Source of the DNA: Cupriavidus necator
GTDB taxonomy: Bacteria; Pseudomonadota; Gammaproteobacteria; Burkholderiales; Burkholderiaceae
Length of the DNA: 64,000 bases
Reading direction: 5' to 3'
Assembly: GCA_022041995.1 (NCBI GenBank)
Contig: CP074381.1
Coordinates: forward strand, 2,046,001 to 2,110,000
Part shown: positions 17,869-25,217 of the stretch, piece after piece
Position numbering within the stretch: position 1 is the first letter of the stretch
Layout: the number at the start of each line of letters is the position of its first letter
Position numbers and translations under genes: made by a program
The notes under the pieces: model-generated
Seen by the model: only the letters and a program-made list of their open reading frames with translations
Databases searched by the model: none
Told to the model about the DNA's origin: nothing

Positions 17869-19116
17869 TCACACCCCCAGTGTCTCGTCAAGCCAGTCGA
17901 ACATACGGGCATTTGCGAGGCGACCTGCCCCCAACTCACAATGAGCGCCCGCACCCTCTGCATTGGTAAACGTCATCAGCACCTTTGAGCAGGTGAGATG
18001 GTCGTATAGCTGCTGAGGTTGCCCGTTGTAGAACAGGTCATCCTCGGCGTCGCACACGAGCGTTGGGCAGCGAATTTGCTCGGCGATGCCGCCCGCCAGC
18101 GAATAGTCGAGTGTCTTGCGAATGTATTCACTGGGCGTATCGGCGCCGAAGCACCACATCCCGTGGCTAATCGCCCAGCGCGTTACGGGCGATGCCATCA
18201 TGGCCGCTTCCATCGCCCGGTCTATGCGCGGCGCTGGACCGGCCCGCAACTCTGTCAAGAACGCGTCACGCACGCCTTCTGGCCAGCGGCCCACATGGAC
18301 AGCGCCATAGTCGTAAACGCCGTCGTTGGCGATTACCGCTGCAATCCGATGTTCAAAGGCGGCCGCGCGGGGCGCAAGATAGCCACCCAGGCTTATACCG
18401 CAAAGGGCGATGCAGGACGGGGCAATACCGGGTAACGTCAGCGCGAAATCGACCACCGGCGTGATGACCTTTTCCCAATCGTGCCGGAAGACAAGTCCCT
18501 CGTTGTGCAAAGGCCCGAACTGACCTGGACCGTCAAAACACAGCACATGGTATCCGCGCTCCACTGCGGCCCGTGCTTGGCCCCAGTGCAGTTCTTCGGC
18601 GGAGCCGTCGAAGCCGCTATGCAGGATCAGCAGCGGCCGCACCCCTTCGCCGGCGCGGTGGAAATAGCCAGGCAACGAGGTGCCTTCATAAGGAATTGCT
18701 ATCGGCTTGATCTCAGGATCGTGCAGCGCTGCCGCCGCCCAATAGCAGGCGACCGAGCGATCATAGGCACGGCCGATACGAGGGTCCTGCGCATTGGCAT
18801 GCAGGAAGAACTCCGACGAGCGATAGTAGTTGCAGGCACGGAGGTAGCTGTCGCGAGCACTGATTCGATGGCTGCGGGCAAACTGCCTATCGCCCTCAGC
18901 CGCAATTCTGTCCGCCATGGCGTTCCAGGCTTCGAACCAGCTGTCGTAGTCGCCCGCCGCGATGCGGGCGCTAACCGCCATGACCTCGCCAAAAGAGCCG
19001 CCGCCGTACTCGTCGGCGCCGAACATGCGTACCGTCTCGAACCAGAATTGTTCGTCACCCGGGAAAAGCAAGGTGGATGGTCTTGCGGCCGGATTCACAA
19101 CTGTTTGCGTGGTCAT
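17869..19116 (-). CDS. Alpha/beta hydrolase (dienelactone-hydrolase-like, DUF1100-type)
   Basis: The 415-residue protein has an N-terminal helical region of about 130 residues and then an alpha/beta-hydrolase core. The nucleophile elbow is GISLGG with Ser242; the acid is in CDAEDD (about residue 356-360) and the base is His392 in GAGAHCE. The oxyanion region is LHSGFDGSAEE. This layout resembles 2,6-dihydroxypseudooxynicotine hydrolase and related C-C or ester hydrolases; the substrate here is unknown. The gene stands alone between an IS6 wreck and an IS5 wreck, so it was probably brought in or stranded by them. No operon partner is visible. Confidence 0.8.
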   Translation of the reverse strand: MTTQTVVNPAARPSTLLFPGDEQFWFETVRMFGADEYGGGSFGEVMAVSARIAAGDYDSWFEAWNAMADRIAAEGDRQFARSHRISARDSYLRACNYYRSSEFFLHANAQDPRIGRAYDRSVACYWAAAALHDPEIKPIAIPYEGTSLPGYFHRAGEGVRPLLILHSGFDGSAEELHWGQARAAVERGYHVLCFDGPGQFGPLHNEGLVFRHDWEKVITPVVDFALTLPGIAPSCIALCGISLGGYLAPRAAAFEHRIAAVIANDGVYDYGAVHVGRWPEGVRDAFLTELRAGPAPRIDRAMEAAMMASPVTRWAISHGMWCFGADTPSEYIRKTLDYSLAGGIAEQIRCPTLVCDAEDDLFYNGQPQQLYDHLTCSKVLMTFTNAEGAGAHCELGAGRLANARMFDWLDETLGV

Positions 19117-19127
19117 GGCGATTTCCG

Positions 19128-19240
19128 TTAAAAGTGTTTCGCCGCCTATTGTTGCGCTTCGAACGCCTCAGCCCTCTTCAGTACCCGTTCAGGACACTCG
19201 CCTGCACGATGACCAACCCCGCCTCCATCGCTGACCAAAT
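19128..19240 (+). pseudogene. IS5-family transposase, C-terminal scrap
   Basis: The plus strand encodes FRRLLLRFERLSPLQYPFRT followed by LACTMTNPASIAD, which lines up with the end of the intact IS5 transposase at 20442-21308 (FRRLLLRFDRISQLHYAFKT, MAYTMINLRHY). Only the last 35 or so codons survive. The scrap lies just upstream of the hydrolase gene and may overlap its promoter region. Confidence 0.7.
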
Positions 19241-19311
19241 GCCGTCGCTGACGTTTTCGGGCGCAGTGCGTCGCGATCCCCCTCACGCGTACCTGCCCCA
19301 TTCACCCCCTA

Positions 19312-19527
19312 TTACCTCGTCCGGCCTTCAATCGATCTAGCCGAAACTGTTTCTTGAGCCTGCTCTGGATGCATTTTCTGCGACACGATCAGAACTATGA
19401 TCCCAATCAAGGTGCTAACCGCCACTATTACGAGCGAGCGCGCAAACGAGTGTTGAGGCGTTTTCGCAGATACACCGTTCTCTTCCTTCGTTGCCGTACG
19501 CGACTTGAACAGCTTGGCGCGGCGCAA
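19312..19527 (-). CDS. Small possible single-span membrane protein (chimeric N-terminus)
   Basis: The 71-residue frame has one strong membrane helix (SLVIVAVSTLIGIIVLIVSQ, residues about 31-50). Its first 20 residues overlap DNA that, in other frames, encodes the IS110 transposase N-terminal part, so the start may be an artefact of fusion. No family is recognised and no good ribosome-binding site is visible. It may be nothing more than an open frame created when the IS110 fragment joined unrelated DNA. Confidence 0.25.
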   Translation of the reverse strand: MRRAKLFKSRTATKEENGVSAKTPQHSFARSLVIVAVSTLIGIIVLIVSQKMHPEQAQETVSARSIEGRTR

Positions 19528-19832
19528 TGCAGCGACAGCATTGTCTGTTGCACCCGCGTTTTGACCGGTACAAAACGCATGTTCGGTCGTTGTATCCCCT
19601 CGCAGATTGCGTGGGCGTCAGCCGCATCGTTACGTAAGGCCGCACGAACTGCGGGGCAACCAGTCGAACAGCGTGTCCGAGCTTCGCGAGCTCGCGGCTC
19701 CAGCAATGCGACGAGTCGCACGCTCTCATGCCGATCACACACGGTCGAGCGCTGCGAAATACCGGAGTACATCCGCGCGTCGTAACTGCTTCGCACAACC
19801 CATGTGGCCTGGCCGTCACGACTTCTCCACAT
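19428..19832 (-). pseudogene. IS110-family transposase, N-terminal fragment with frameshifts
   Basis: On the minus strand one frame gives PCVIGMRACDSSHCWSRELA followed by KLGHAVRLVAPQFVRPYV, and the next gives NDAADAHAICEGIQRPNMRF followed by VPVKTRVQQ. Together they match the first 120 residues of IS110-type DEDD transposases. At least one frameshift lies near 19640 and another near 19520. The rest of the gene is absent. A C-terminal IS110 fragment occurs at 42136-42600, but the two need not be from one element. Confidence 0.75.
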
Positions 19833-19961
19833 CGGCGTAAATCCTTTCGCCGCTTAGCGGGAGTCGTTCATCACATGAGCCATTGCGACAAAGCCCCTCG
19901 GTGCGATGGCCGGCGCGCACGCGAGAGCCCAATTTCATGGCTGCGCGTGGCATCCGTCGGG

Positions 19962-20165
19962 CTAGAGCGGCTGGATGTTGGCAGCCTGTTTTCCCTTGGG
20001 ACCCTGCTTCACCTCGAAGCCGACTTTCTGACCCTCCTGCAGGGACTTGAATTCCTTCCCCTGTACCTGGGAGAAGTGCGCGAAGAGGTCCTCGCTGCCG
20101 TCATCGGGCGTGATGAAGCCGAAGCCCTTTTCATCGTTGAACCATTTCACCGTACCGGTTGCCAT
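19962..20165 (-). CDS. cspA: Cold-shock protein, CspA family
   Basis: A 67-residue single cold-shock domain with both RNA-binding motifs, KGFGFITP (RNP1) and DLFAHFS (RNP2). Such proteins melt RNA secondary structure and act as RNA chaperones or antiterminators. I chose the ATG giving [14 protein letters not shown] because family members start there; a longer frame exists upstream. The next gene on this side is a transposase, so it is transcribed alone. It is about 75 percent identical by eye to the second cold-shock gene at 23167. Confidence 0.95.
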   Translation of the reverse strand: MATGTVKWFNDEKGFGFITPDDGSEDLFAHFSQVQGKEFKSLQEGQKVGFEVKQGPKGKQAANIQPL

Positions 20166-20327
20166 TTTGCTGCATGCCCCGAAAGCATTGCGTGAAGACG
20201 TCGCAGCTTCGTGCGGCTTACTATGCTGCCGCACCCTGCCGACATGGTTTCATGTTAAACCGCCGCAGAAGTCGATTTGTTGATTTGCCTCAAAAACTGA
20301 CCGTGAGGCGGTGCGGACAAAAACCTG

Positions 20328-21497
20328 CAACTGGTTGCGGGTTTCTCAAGGCTGCCAAATTTGCCTGAAGTCCTTTGTGGGTATGACTTTCGCCGATTTC
20401 CGCCGTGATCCGCTAGAATTCCCGATCTTTGGCGGTCGATAATGGCGCACAGCCAGCAATGGCAACGGATTCCAACGGAATTGAGCCGCGGGCAGTTCGA
20501 ACAATTTGTCTTGCCGCACCTCACGGCAGGAAGCCGGGGACCGGCATCCAAACTGACCGCGCACGCGATCTTCAACTACATCCTGAAACTGCTTTACCTC
20601 GGTTGCCAATGGAAGGCGCTGCCGATTGCAATGGATCGGCACGGCAGGCCGGAGATCCACTACACGAGTATCTATCGGGCCTTTCGCCGCTGGCAGGCAT
20701 GCGAATGTTTCGACGCCGTCTTCCTCGCGTCGGTGGTGCGGCTTAGCCACGACCAGTTGTTGGACACCAGCGTCATCCATGGCGACGGCACCACGACGGC
20801 GGCAAAAAAAGGCGGCGACAACATTGGCTTCAGCGGCCACAAGAACATGAAGGGTGACAAGGTCGCTGCCTTCTGTGACCGGAACTGCAATGTGATCGCC
20901 CCGTTCGTGTCGGCACCAGGCAATCGCAACGAATCGCCGCTGCTGCGTGACGCGCTGCCGCAGGTGATACGGATTGCCGGTGAAGCAAGGCTGGATCTGC
21001 GCGACACCGTGGTCAGCCTGGACGGCGTCTACGATTGTCGCTCCAACCGCAAGGCGATCTTCAACCGCGGGATGGTGCCCAACATCAACCCGAACCCGCG
21101 CGGCAGGAAACGCACTAAGCGAGGTCGCAAGGCGCTCTTCGATCTGGCCATTTTTAAAGAGCGGTTTCGTACCATCGAGCGCGTGTTCGCATGGGAAGAT
21201 AAGTTTCGTCGCTTGCTACTTCGCTTCGATCGCATCAGTCAGTTGCACTACGCATTCAAGACCATGGCCTACACCATGATAAATCTACGGCACTATTGCG
21301 GTAGTTGAGCTGGCAGTTAAGGTCCATGCTTCAGTTCGGCGCAGCGCGCCGTGGTCCCGTTCGTCCTCCCCCTGCGGAAATGCATCCGTGACAACGCAAA
21401 ACTGCCTCGTCGCCCATCTCGACGCGGCTGGTCTCGCCTGCTTGCCAATTCCGTTGACCGCCGCCAGATCGCTTCAACCGAAACTCGCAACCAGTTG
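20328..21497 (+). mobile_element. IS5-family insertion sequence (boundaries tentative)
   Basis: An intact IS5 transposase gene lies between two inverted copies of CAACTGGTTGCGRGTTTC (20328-20345 and 21480-21497, 17 of 18 bases matching). That would make an element of 1170 bp, a normal size for the family. The right copy lies about 170 bases past the transposase stop, which is long for this group, so the true end could be nearer. I could not find a target duplication. Confidence 0.5.
20442..21308 (+). CDS. IS5-family transposase, apparently intact
   Basis: The 288-residue protein has the N-terminal DUF4096-like block (KLTAHAIFNYILKLLYLGCQ), then the DDE core: Asp in HGDGTTTAA, Asp in SLDGVYDCRSNRKA, Glu in IERVFAWEDKFRR. 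No frameshift or missing block is visible, so it may be active. A scrap of a closely similar copy lies 1.2 kb upstream at 19128-19240, showing that the family has moved in this region more than once. Confidence 0.88.
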   Translation: MAHSQQWQRIPTELSRGQFEQFVLPHLTAGSRGPASKLTAHAIFNYILKLLYLGCQWKALPIAMDRHGRPEIHYTSIYRAFRRWQACECFDAVFLASVVRLSHDQLLDTSVIHGDGTTTAAKKGGDNIGFSGHKNMKGDKVAAFCDRNCNVIAPFVSAPGNRNESPLLRDALPQVIRIAGEARLDLRDTVVSLDGVYDCRSNRKAIFNRGMVPNINPNPRGRKRTKRGRKALFDLAIFKERFRTIERVFAWEDKFRRLLLRFDRISQLHYAFKTMAYTMINLRHYCGS

Positions 21498-21508
21498 CGT
21501 CTGACAAT

Positions 21509-22147
21509 TTGTCAGTCGGCCATACGGTATCTGAACCCACTATTGCAAAGCATCAACGCCCCACGGCCCGCTCCGGCGCCCTCCCCGCTGACCTGGCCCA
21601 CCTCACGGGCCAAGGCCTGTCGAAGGCGGGGCTTTTCAAACTGATGGGACTGGCCAAAACCCGCGGCAAGCAGCTGTCCGACATCGTCACCGCCATGGAC
21701 CACCGCCTTGGCGAGGTCAAGGGCGGACACCTCTACGCCTACCTCGCCGCCCTCGCCGCCGGCCCAACCGACTTCTCTGTTGCCGCGGCACAGGCCCGCG
21801 CCGCGCGCCGCCAGGCCGAGGAAGCCGCCCACCTGCAGCACCGCATCGTTCGCTTCAAGGCACGCTTCGGTGGCGTCACGCTGGCCAGCCGCAGCGGCGA
21901 TGCGCTGTACCGCATCGATCGCGATGCAGCGTTCGTGCACACGGTTTCGCTGGCTCACTCGGGCACCGCGCCGCTGCAGGACCTGCTGCCCTGGATGCAG
22001 GCGATCGAGCGCGGCGATCTGGTACTCGCCACTGCTGCGACCGAGCAGCGCATGCACCAGGCCCAGAGCGCACAGACGACCCTTACCCGGCGCGAACGCG
22101 TCGGCCGTGCGATGCACCAGGGCCCGCATCGACATCGCTGCGGCTGA
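21509..22147 (+). CDS. Hypothetical plasmid-type protein, probably 5'-truncated
   Basis: About 210 residues without a good start: the frame opens with TTG just after the right inverted repeat of the IS5 element, so the N-terminus is likely lost. Near the front, LAHLTGQGLSKAGLFKLMGL could be a helix-turn-helix. The middle (about residues 85-110) is Ala/Arg/Glu-rich and helical, and a compact C-terminal region contains FGGVTLASRSGDALYRIDRD. I do not recognise the family with certainty. Similar architecture is seen in plasmid replication or regulatory proteins, but that is a guess. Confidence 0.45.
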   Translation: MSVGHTVSEPTIAKHQRPTARSGALPADLAHLTGQGLSKAGLFKLMGLAKTRGKQLSDIVTAMDHRLGEVKGGHLYAYLAALAAGPTDFSVAAAQARAARRQAEEAAHLQHRIVRFKARFGGVTLASRSGDALYRIDRDAAFVHTVSLAHSGTAPLQDLLPWMQAIERGDLVLATAATEQRMHQAQSAQTTLTRRERVGRAMHQGPHRHRCG

Positions 22148-22310
22148 AGCTTGGGGTGCTGCCGCGGTAGCCCGCGACCGTCATCCCGCATCGCAGACCA
22201 AGCGTGGCGCGATCCGCGACTGAGCAACCTGGCCGGGCACCGTCCCGAGGGGGGATCGGGGCTTGACCCCGGCGAGGGTCGTGAGTCGGTCGTCACCAGC
22301 CAGGGACCCG

Positions 22311-22760
22311 CTAGCCTGCGACACCCCGACACTCAGGCAGACCGCTGAGCAGGTCTGCCTGGTCGGGCAGGGGATGGGGCGGTTTGGGGGGACGCCGAGG
22401 CTTGCGCCCTTGGGCATGATGCAGGGCACGCGCAAGGGCCTCGAGCTCCCGCCCGATGGCAGACGCGGCATCAGCGCCGAGATGCTCGGCCACCGTATCA
22501 ATCGCCGCGACAAGTTCGGTGAGGCGCCGATGCGCGTCATCCAGCACGGACCTGTGGCTGGACGATTCCGGCGGGCGCCAAGCGTCGAGCCAGCAACGCA
22601 GGGAGGCCTGTTCTGCGGGATCGAGCGTGGCCAGCAGCCGCGGCGAGGGGCCCTCGCTGGCCCGGAAGGTGCCGGCCACGATCGATTTGCGGCGCCCCGT
22701 GTGGGGATCACGGCGGGTGCGCAGCAGCGTGACCAGAGGGCCTTCTTCGCGGATCTGCAT
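22311..22760 (-). CDS. Hypothetical protein, plasmid-type
   Basis: A 149-residue protein starting MQIREEGPLVTLLRTR. The first 45 residues look like a small beta-rich domain with a TGRRKSIVAGTF block, the middle (LLATLDPAEQASLRCWLDAW) is helical, and the C-terminus is Pro/Lys/Arg-rich. I chose the ATG at 22760 because upstream sequence is low-complexity and unlike protein. No family is recognised. It faces the preceding plus-strand gene tail to tail and precedes a run of small plasmid-type genes. Confidence 0.5.
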   Translation of the reverse strand: MQIREEGPLVTLLRTRRDPHTGRRKSIVAGTFRASEGPSPRLLATLDPAEQASLRCWLDAWRPPESSSHRSVLDDAHRRLTELVAAIDTVAEHLGADAASAIGRELEALARALHHAQGRKPRRPPKPPHPLPDQADLLSGLPECRGVAG

Positions 22761-23166
22761 ACTTGGGCGTCGGTGGCGATCGGGGACCCAGCATAGCGAG
22801 CGCAGGGCCGGTCCCGACAGCCCGGAAAACTCCCCCTTGGCAACGCCAGATGTCTGCAGGGCGGCATCTGCCGCGGCGGGCACCGGGCGCACGTCGCGTG
22901 CGGGGCCTCAGGTCAGGGCATGCCTCATGCGGAACGTCCCGACGGGACTTTCGGGCATCGTAGCTGTGTAGGCGAGGGCAGGGCGCCGACCGGGCGAAGC
23001 CCGAAGCGACCGCCTTCCTCCGCACTTGGCCGCATTGACACCGGAACCAAAGCCGTCACAATGGCCTTCGCAGGGCGCCGGTCCGTCGCCGTGGCTTCGG
23101 ACTCGCTTCGGGGCCAGCCGCCGGCCGGGCCCTCACGTTCCTCGACACATCAAGGCTGAAAGAAAA
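22761..23166. other. Upstream region of the second cold-shock gene
   Basis: No gene is supported here. Cold-shock genes usually have long structured 5' leaders, and the last 100 bases before 23167 contain GC-rich segments able to fold. I could not identify a conserved cold-box. AAGGCTGAAAGAAAA just before the ATG provides a weak ribosome-binding site. Confidence 0.35.
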
Positions 23167-23370
23167 ATGGAAACTGGTACGGTCAAGTGGTTCAACGACG
23201 CGAAGGGCTTCGGCTTCATTACCCCGGACGCCGGCGGGAATGATCTGTTCGCGCACTTCTCGGCGATTGAAGGCAACGGCTTCAAGTCGCTGCCGGAGGG
23301 CCAGAAGGTCCGCTACGTCAAGGCGATGGGGCCCAAGGGCGAGCAAGCCACCAAGATCCAGCCGCTCTAA
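23167..23370 (+). CDS. cspA: Cold-shock protein, CspA family (second copy)
   Basis: A 67-residue cold-shock domain with RNP1 KGFGFITP and RNP2 DLFAHFS, starting [14 protein letters not shown]. Compared with the copy at 19962 it has [12 protein letters not shown] in place of [11 protein letters not shown] near the C-terminus, so one residue of the last strand differs from the usual FEV pattern. It is followed 27 bases later by a strong terminator, so it is a single-gene unit. Confidence 0.95.
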   Translation: METGTVKWFNDAKGFGFITPDAGGNDLFAHFSAIEGNGFKSLPEGQKVRYVKAMGPKGEQATKIQPL

Positions 23371-23396
23371 CCGAACCGACTAACGCGTTCCCGAAG

Positions 23397-23422
23397 GCCC
23401 CGCAGAACGCGGGGCTTTTTTT
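23397..23422 (+). terminator. Rho-independent terminator after cspA
   Basis: A perfect 7-bp stem GCCCCGC/GCGGGGC (23397-23403 and 23409-23415) with a 5-base loop is followed by seven T (23416-23422). Confidence 0.9.
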
Positions 23423-23427
23423 CCCCC

Positions 23428-23721
23428 ATGACGAGATATCACTACGACATCGAGCCGCGCCCGCTCGCGCTGGGCGGTGGCTGGCGCCTGCGCCTGCTTC
23501 GGGACGACCAGGAGGTCGGCGGCGGCGCGTATCCGGCCGATCCCGACCTCGACCCGCTGCGCGGCATGGCCTGGTTCAATGCGCTGACTGCGCCCGAGCG
23601 CGCGCTCTGGCTGGCCCGCGCGGACAGCGCAAAGCCGTCCCAGGCCTGGGCGGCGTACTTGCGCGACCAGGCGTATGGCGCGGCCAAGGTCGAGGGGGAG
23701 GCCTGGCTCGCCTCGCGGTGA
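23428..23721 (+). CDS. Small hypothetical protein (97 aa)
   Basis: Starts MTRYHYDIEPRPLALGGGWR, only six bases after the T-run of the cspA terminator, so there is no room for a normal ribosome-binding site; it may be leaderless or start later. The sequence is compact with a beta-rich front (GGWRLRLLRDDQEVGGGAY) and a helical back (LTAPERALWLARADSA). Small proteins of this kind are common on Cupriavidus and Ralstonia plasmids and islands. Function unknown. Confidence 0.5.
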   Translation: MTRYHYDIEPRPLALGGGWRLRLLRDDQEVGGGAYPADPDLDPLRGMAWFNALTAPERALWLARADSAKPSQAWAAYLRDQAYGAAKVEGEAWLASR

Positions 23722-23752
23722 TGATGCCAGGACGCTCTGGGGGACGTGCGCG

Positions 23753-24040
23753 ATGAACACGCCGGAAGGGGTGCCTTGCGTGCTGTGTACCGAGTCGGCG
23801 CGCCGCTGGCGCGACCGCGACGATCGGCTGCGCGAGAGCCGTATCTACCGCTGCGCGGCCTGTGGTGGACGATTTGCAGTCACCGGCGCCGCGCTCGCCC
23901 AGCTCGAGGCCGGCGTATGGGATGTGGCCGATCTCCAGGCGCAGGTCCGCCAGCGCATTGCGGCCGGCCGGCTGCCGCGCATCGAGGCCGGGCAGGGTGG
24001 TCCCCTGGTGGCGGACGTCGGTGGCCAACGCGACCGGTGA
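23753..24040 (+). CDS. Small zinc-ribbon-like protein (95 aa)
   Basis: Starts MNTPEGVPCVLC. Two CxxC pairs, CVLC (residues 9-12) and CAAC (about residues 32-35, in YRCAACGGRF), are about 20 residues apart and should form a zinc ribbon. The remainder is helical (LAQLEAGVWDVADLQAQV). The start was chosen at 23753 because the family-like cysteine pattern begins there. It follows the 97-residue gene by 31 bases and could be cotranscribed. It may bind nucleic acid or another protein, which cannot be decided here. Confidence 0.5.
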   Translation: MNTPEGVPCVLCTESARRWRDRDDRLRESRIYRCAACGGRFAVTGAALAQLEAGVWDVADLQAQVRQRIAAGRLPRIEAGQGGPLVADVGGQRDR

Positions 24041-24098
24041 CACGCAGGCGGCACAAGATTGATGGTTGATCCTGCTGCTCAGCAGCGTACGGGATGTT

Positions 24099-24118
24099 AT
24101 ATTCCCTTGAAGGAATAT
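24099..24118. promoter_or_regulatory. Palindromic operator of the HigBA-like pair
   Basis: ATATTCC and GGAATAT are perfect arms around CTTGAA, 15 bases before the toxin start. Antitoxins with an XRE domain bind such short palindromes to repress their own operon (family knowledge). The AT-rich surroundings suggest that the -10 region overlaps it. Confidence 0.6.
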
Positions 24119-24133
24119 GTTTTTGGAGGAATA

Positions 24134-24505
24134 ATGGGGAATGCTTGGGAGGTCGAATACACCGACGAGCTGGGAGCATGGTGGCAGGATTTGACCGAGG
24201 CGGAGCAGGAATCCATTGATGCTTCGGTGCGCTTGCTTGAGCAACTGGGTCCGAACTTGGGATTTCCCCACTCTTCTGGCATTGGTGGTTCGAAACATGA
24301 CCACATGCGCGAACTGCGGGTGCAGCACGCTGGTCGGCCGTACCGGATCCTCTATGCGTTTGACCCGCGGCGCTGCGCGATCCTGCTGATTGGTGGGGAC
24401 AAGACCGGCAACAACCGCTGGTATGAGGCGCACGTGCCGATTGCCGATCGGCTCTATGACGCGCATCTCGAGACATTGCGAAAGGAAGGGCAGATCGATG
24501 GCTAA
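24134..24505 (+). CDS. higB: HigB-like toxin (RelE/ParE superfamily, Gp49 family)
   Basis: The 123-residue protein has the Gp49/HigB core: an N-terminal strand-helix (WEVEYTDELGAWWQDL), a helical hairpin with SVRLLEQLGPNLG, then the strands MRELRVQ, YRILYAFDPRRCAILLIGGDKTGN with the basic residues expected in a ribosome-dependent mRNA nuclease. The start at 24134 follows a good GGAGGA site. The antitoxin gene overlaps its end by eight bases (toxin first, antitoxin second), which is the HigBA order. The toxin would cleave mRNA on ribosomes when the antitoxin is degraded. Confidence 0.88.
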   Translation: MGNAWEVEYTDELGAWWQDLTEAEQESIDASVRLLEQLGPNLGFPHSSGIGGSKHDHMRELRVQHAGRPYRILYAFDPRRCAILLIGGDKTGNNRWYEAHVPIADRLYDAHLETLRKEGQIDG

Positions 24506-24809
24506 GAAATTTGTGGAATTGCGCGCGAAGATGTCGCCCGAGGCGCAGGCGCGCGCCGCTGCGCGGGCCGAAGCCATGCTGGTGGAAATGCAACTTCAGG
24601 ACTTGCGTCGGGCCCGACACGTCACGCAAGTGGAGGTGGCCAAGGCCATGAACATCGAGCAGGCGGCGGTGTCGAAGCTGGAGCGCCGTGACGACATGTA
24701 CCTGAGCACGCTGCGCGAGTATGTGAAGGCGCTGGGCGGCGAGCTCAAGCTCGTGGCGTCGTTTCCCGATGGTGACATTCCGGTCCATCCGTTCGAACCG
24801 GCTCACTGA
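24498..24809 (+). CDS. higA: HigA-like antitoxin (XRE-type helix-turn-helix)
   Basis: The 103-residue protein starts MAKKFVELRAKM and carries an XRE helix-turn-helix at about residues 35-62 (RARHVTQVEVAKAMNIEQAA, VSKLERR) followed by DMYLSTLREYVKALGGELK, typical of antitoxins paired with Gp49-type toxins. It neutralises the toxin and represses the operon, probably at the palindrome 24099-24118. It overlaps the toxin gene by 8 bases, indicating coupled translation. Confidence 0.9.
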   Translation: MAKKFVELRAKMSPEAQARAAARAEAMLVEMQLQDLRRARHVTQVEVAKAMNIEQAAVSKLERRDDMYLSTLREYVKALGGELKLVASFPDGDIPVHPFEPAH

Positions 24810-24853
24810 ATGCAGCAATTCGGGAAAACGCCCCACGGGGCACGGAGGCAAGC

Positions 24854-25159
24854 ATGACGTTTCAACGTGAGGGGCGCATGGCCTTGCGCACGCCGGCAGA
24901 AGTCGACGCCGAACGGGCCGAAGCGGCCCGGCGTGAGCCCCATTTTTCCTATGCGGACTTGACGGCCGCTACCGAGCAGCAGATCGCGGTCTATCAGAAA
25001 CTGGCGGTGCAGGAGCCAAAACAGGCGACCAAGGCCGAGTACTACCGCGCCGCGCACGGGGCGCTCAGCCTGTGGCGCCGACTGAGCGCCGTGCACGGCC
25101 AGGCCGACGCCGACCGGCTGCAGGCACTGGTCGATGCGATCCTGCCCAGCGCCCGCTGA
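24854..25159 (+). CDS. Small hypothetical protein (101 aa), plasmid-type
   Basis: Starts MTFQREGRMALRTPAE after a good GGAGG site at 24845. The protein is almost entirely helical and rich in Ala, Glu and Gln, with no cysteine and no membrane span. It follows the antitoxin gene by 44 bases on the same strand and may share its transcript. No family is recognised. A short hairpin AAAAGCCGGCTTTTTT at 25202-25217 could terminate the run, directly against the left end of the next IS. Confidence 0.5.
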   Translation: MTFQREGRMALRTPAEVDAERAEAARREPHFSYADLTAATEQQIAVYQKLAVQEPKQATKAEYYRAAHGALSLWRRLSAVHGQADADRLQALVDAILPSAR

Positions 25160-25217
25160 CGACGAGAGGGCCGGAAGCCAATCAGGAAATCGGCGTGGTT
25201 CAAAAGCCGGCTTTTTT

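Noticed and set aside
19415-19819. Minus-strand frame as a new Cys-rich protein
   Set aside because: Its front half matches IS110 transposase and the rest is out of frame; it is a pseudogene product.
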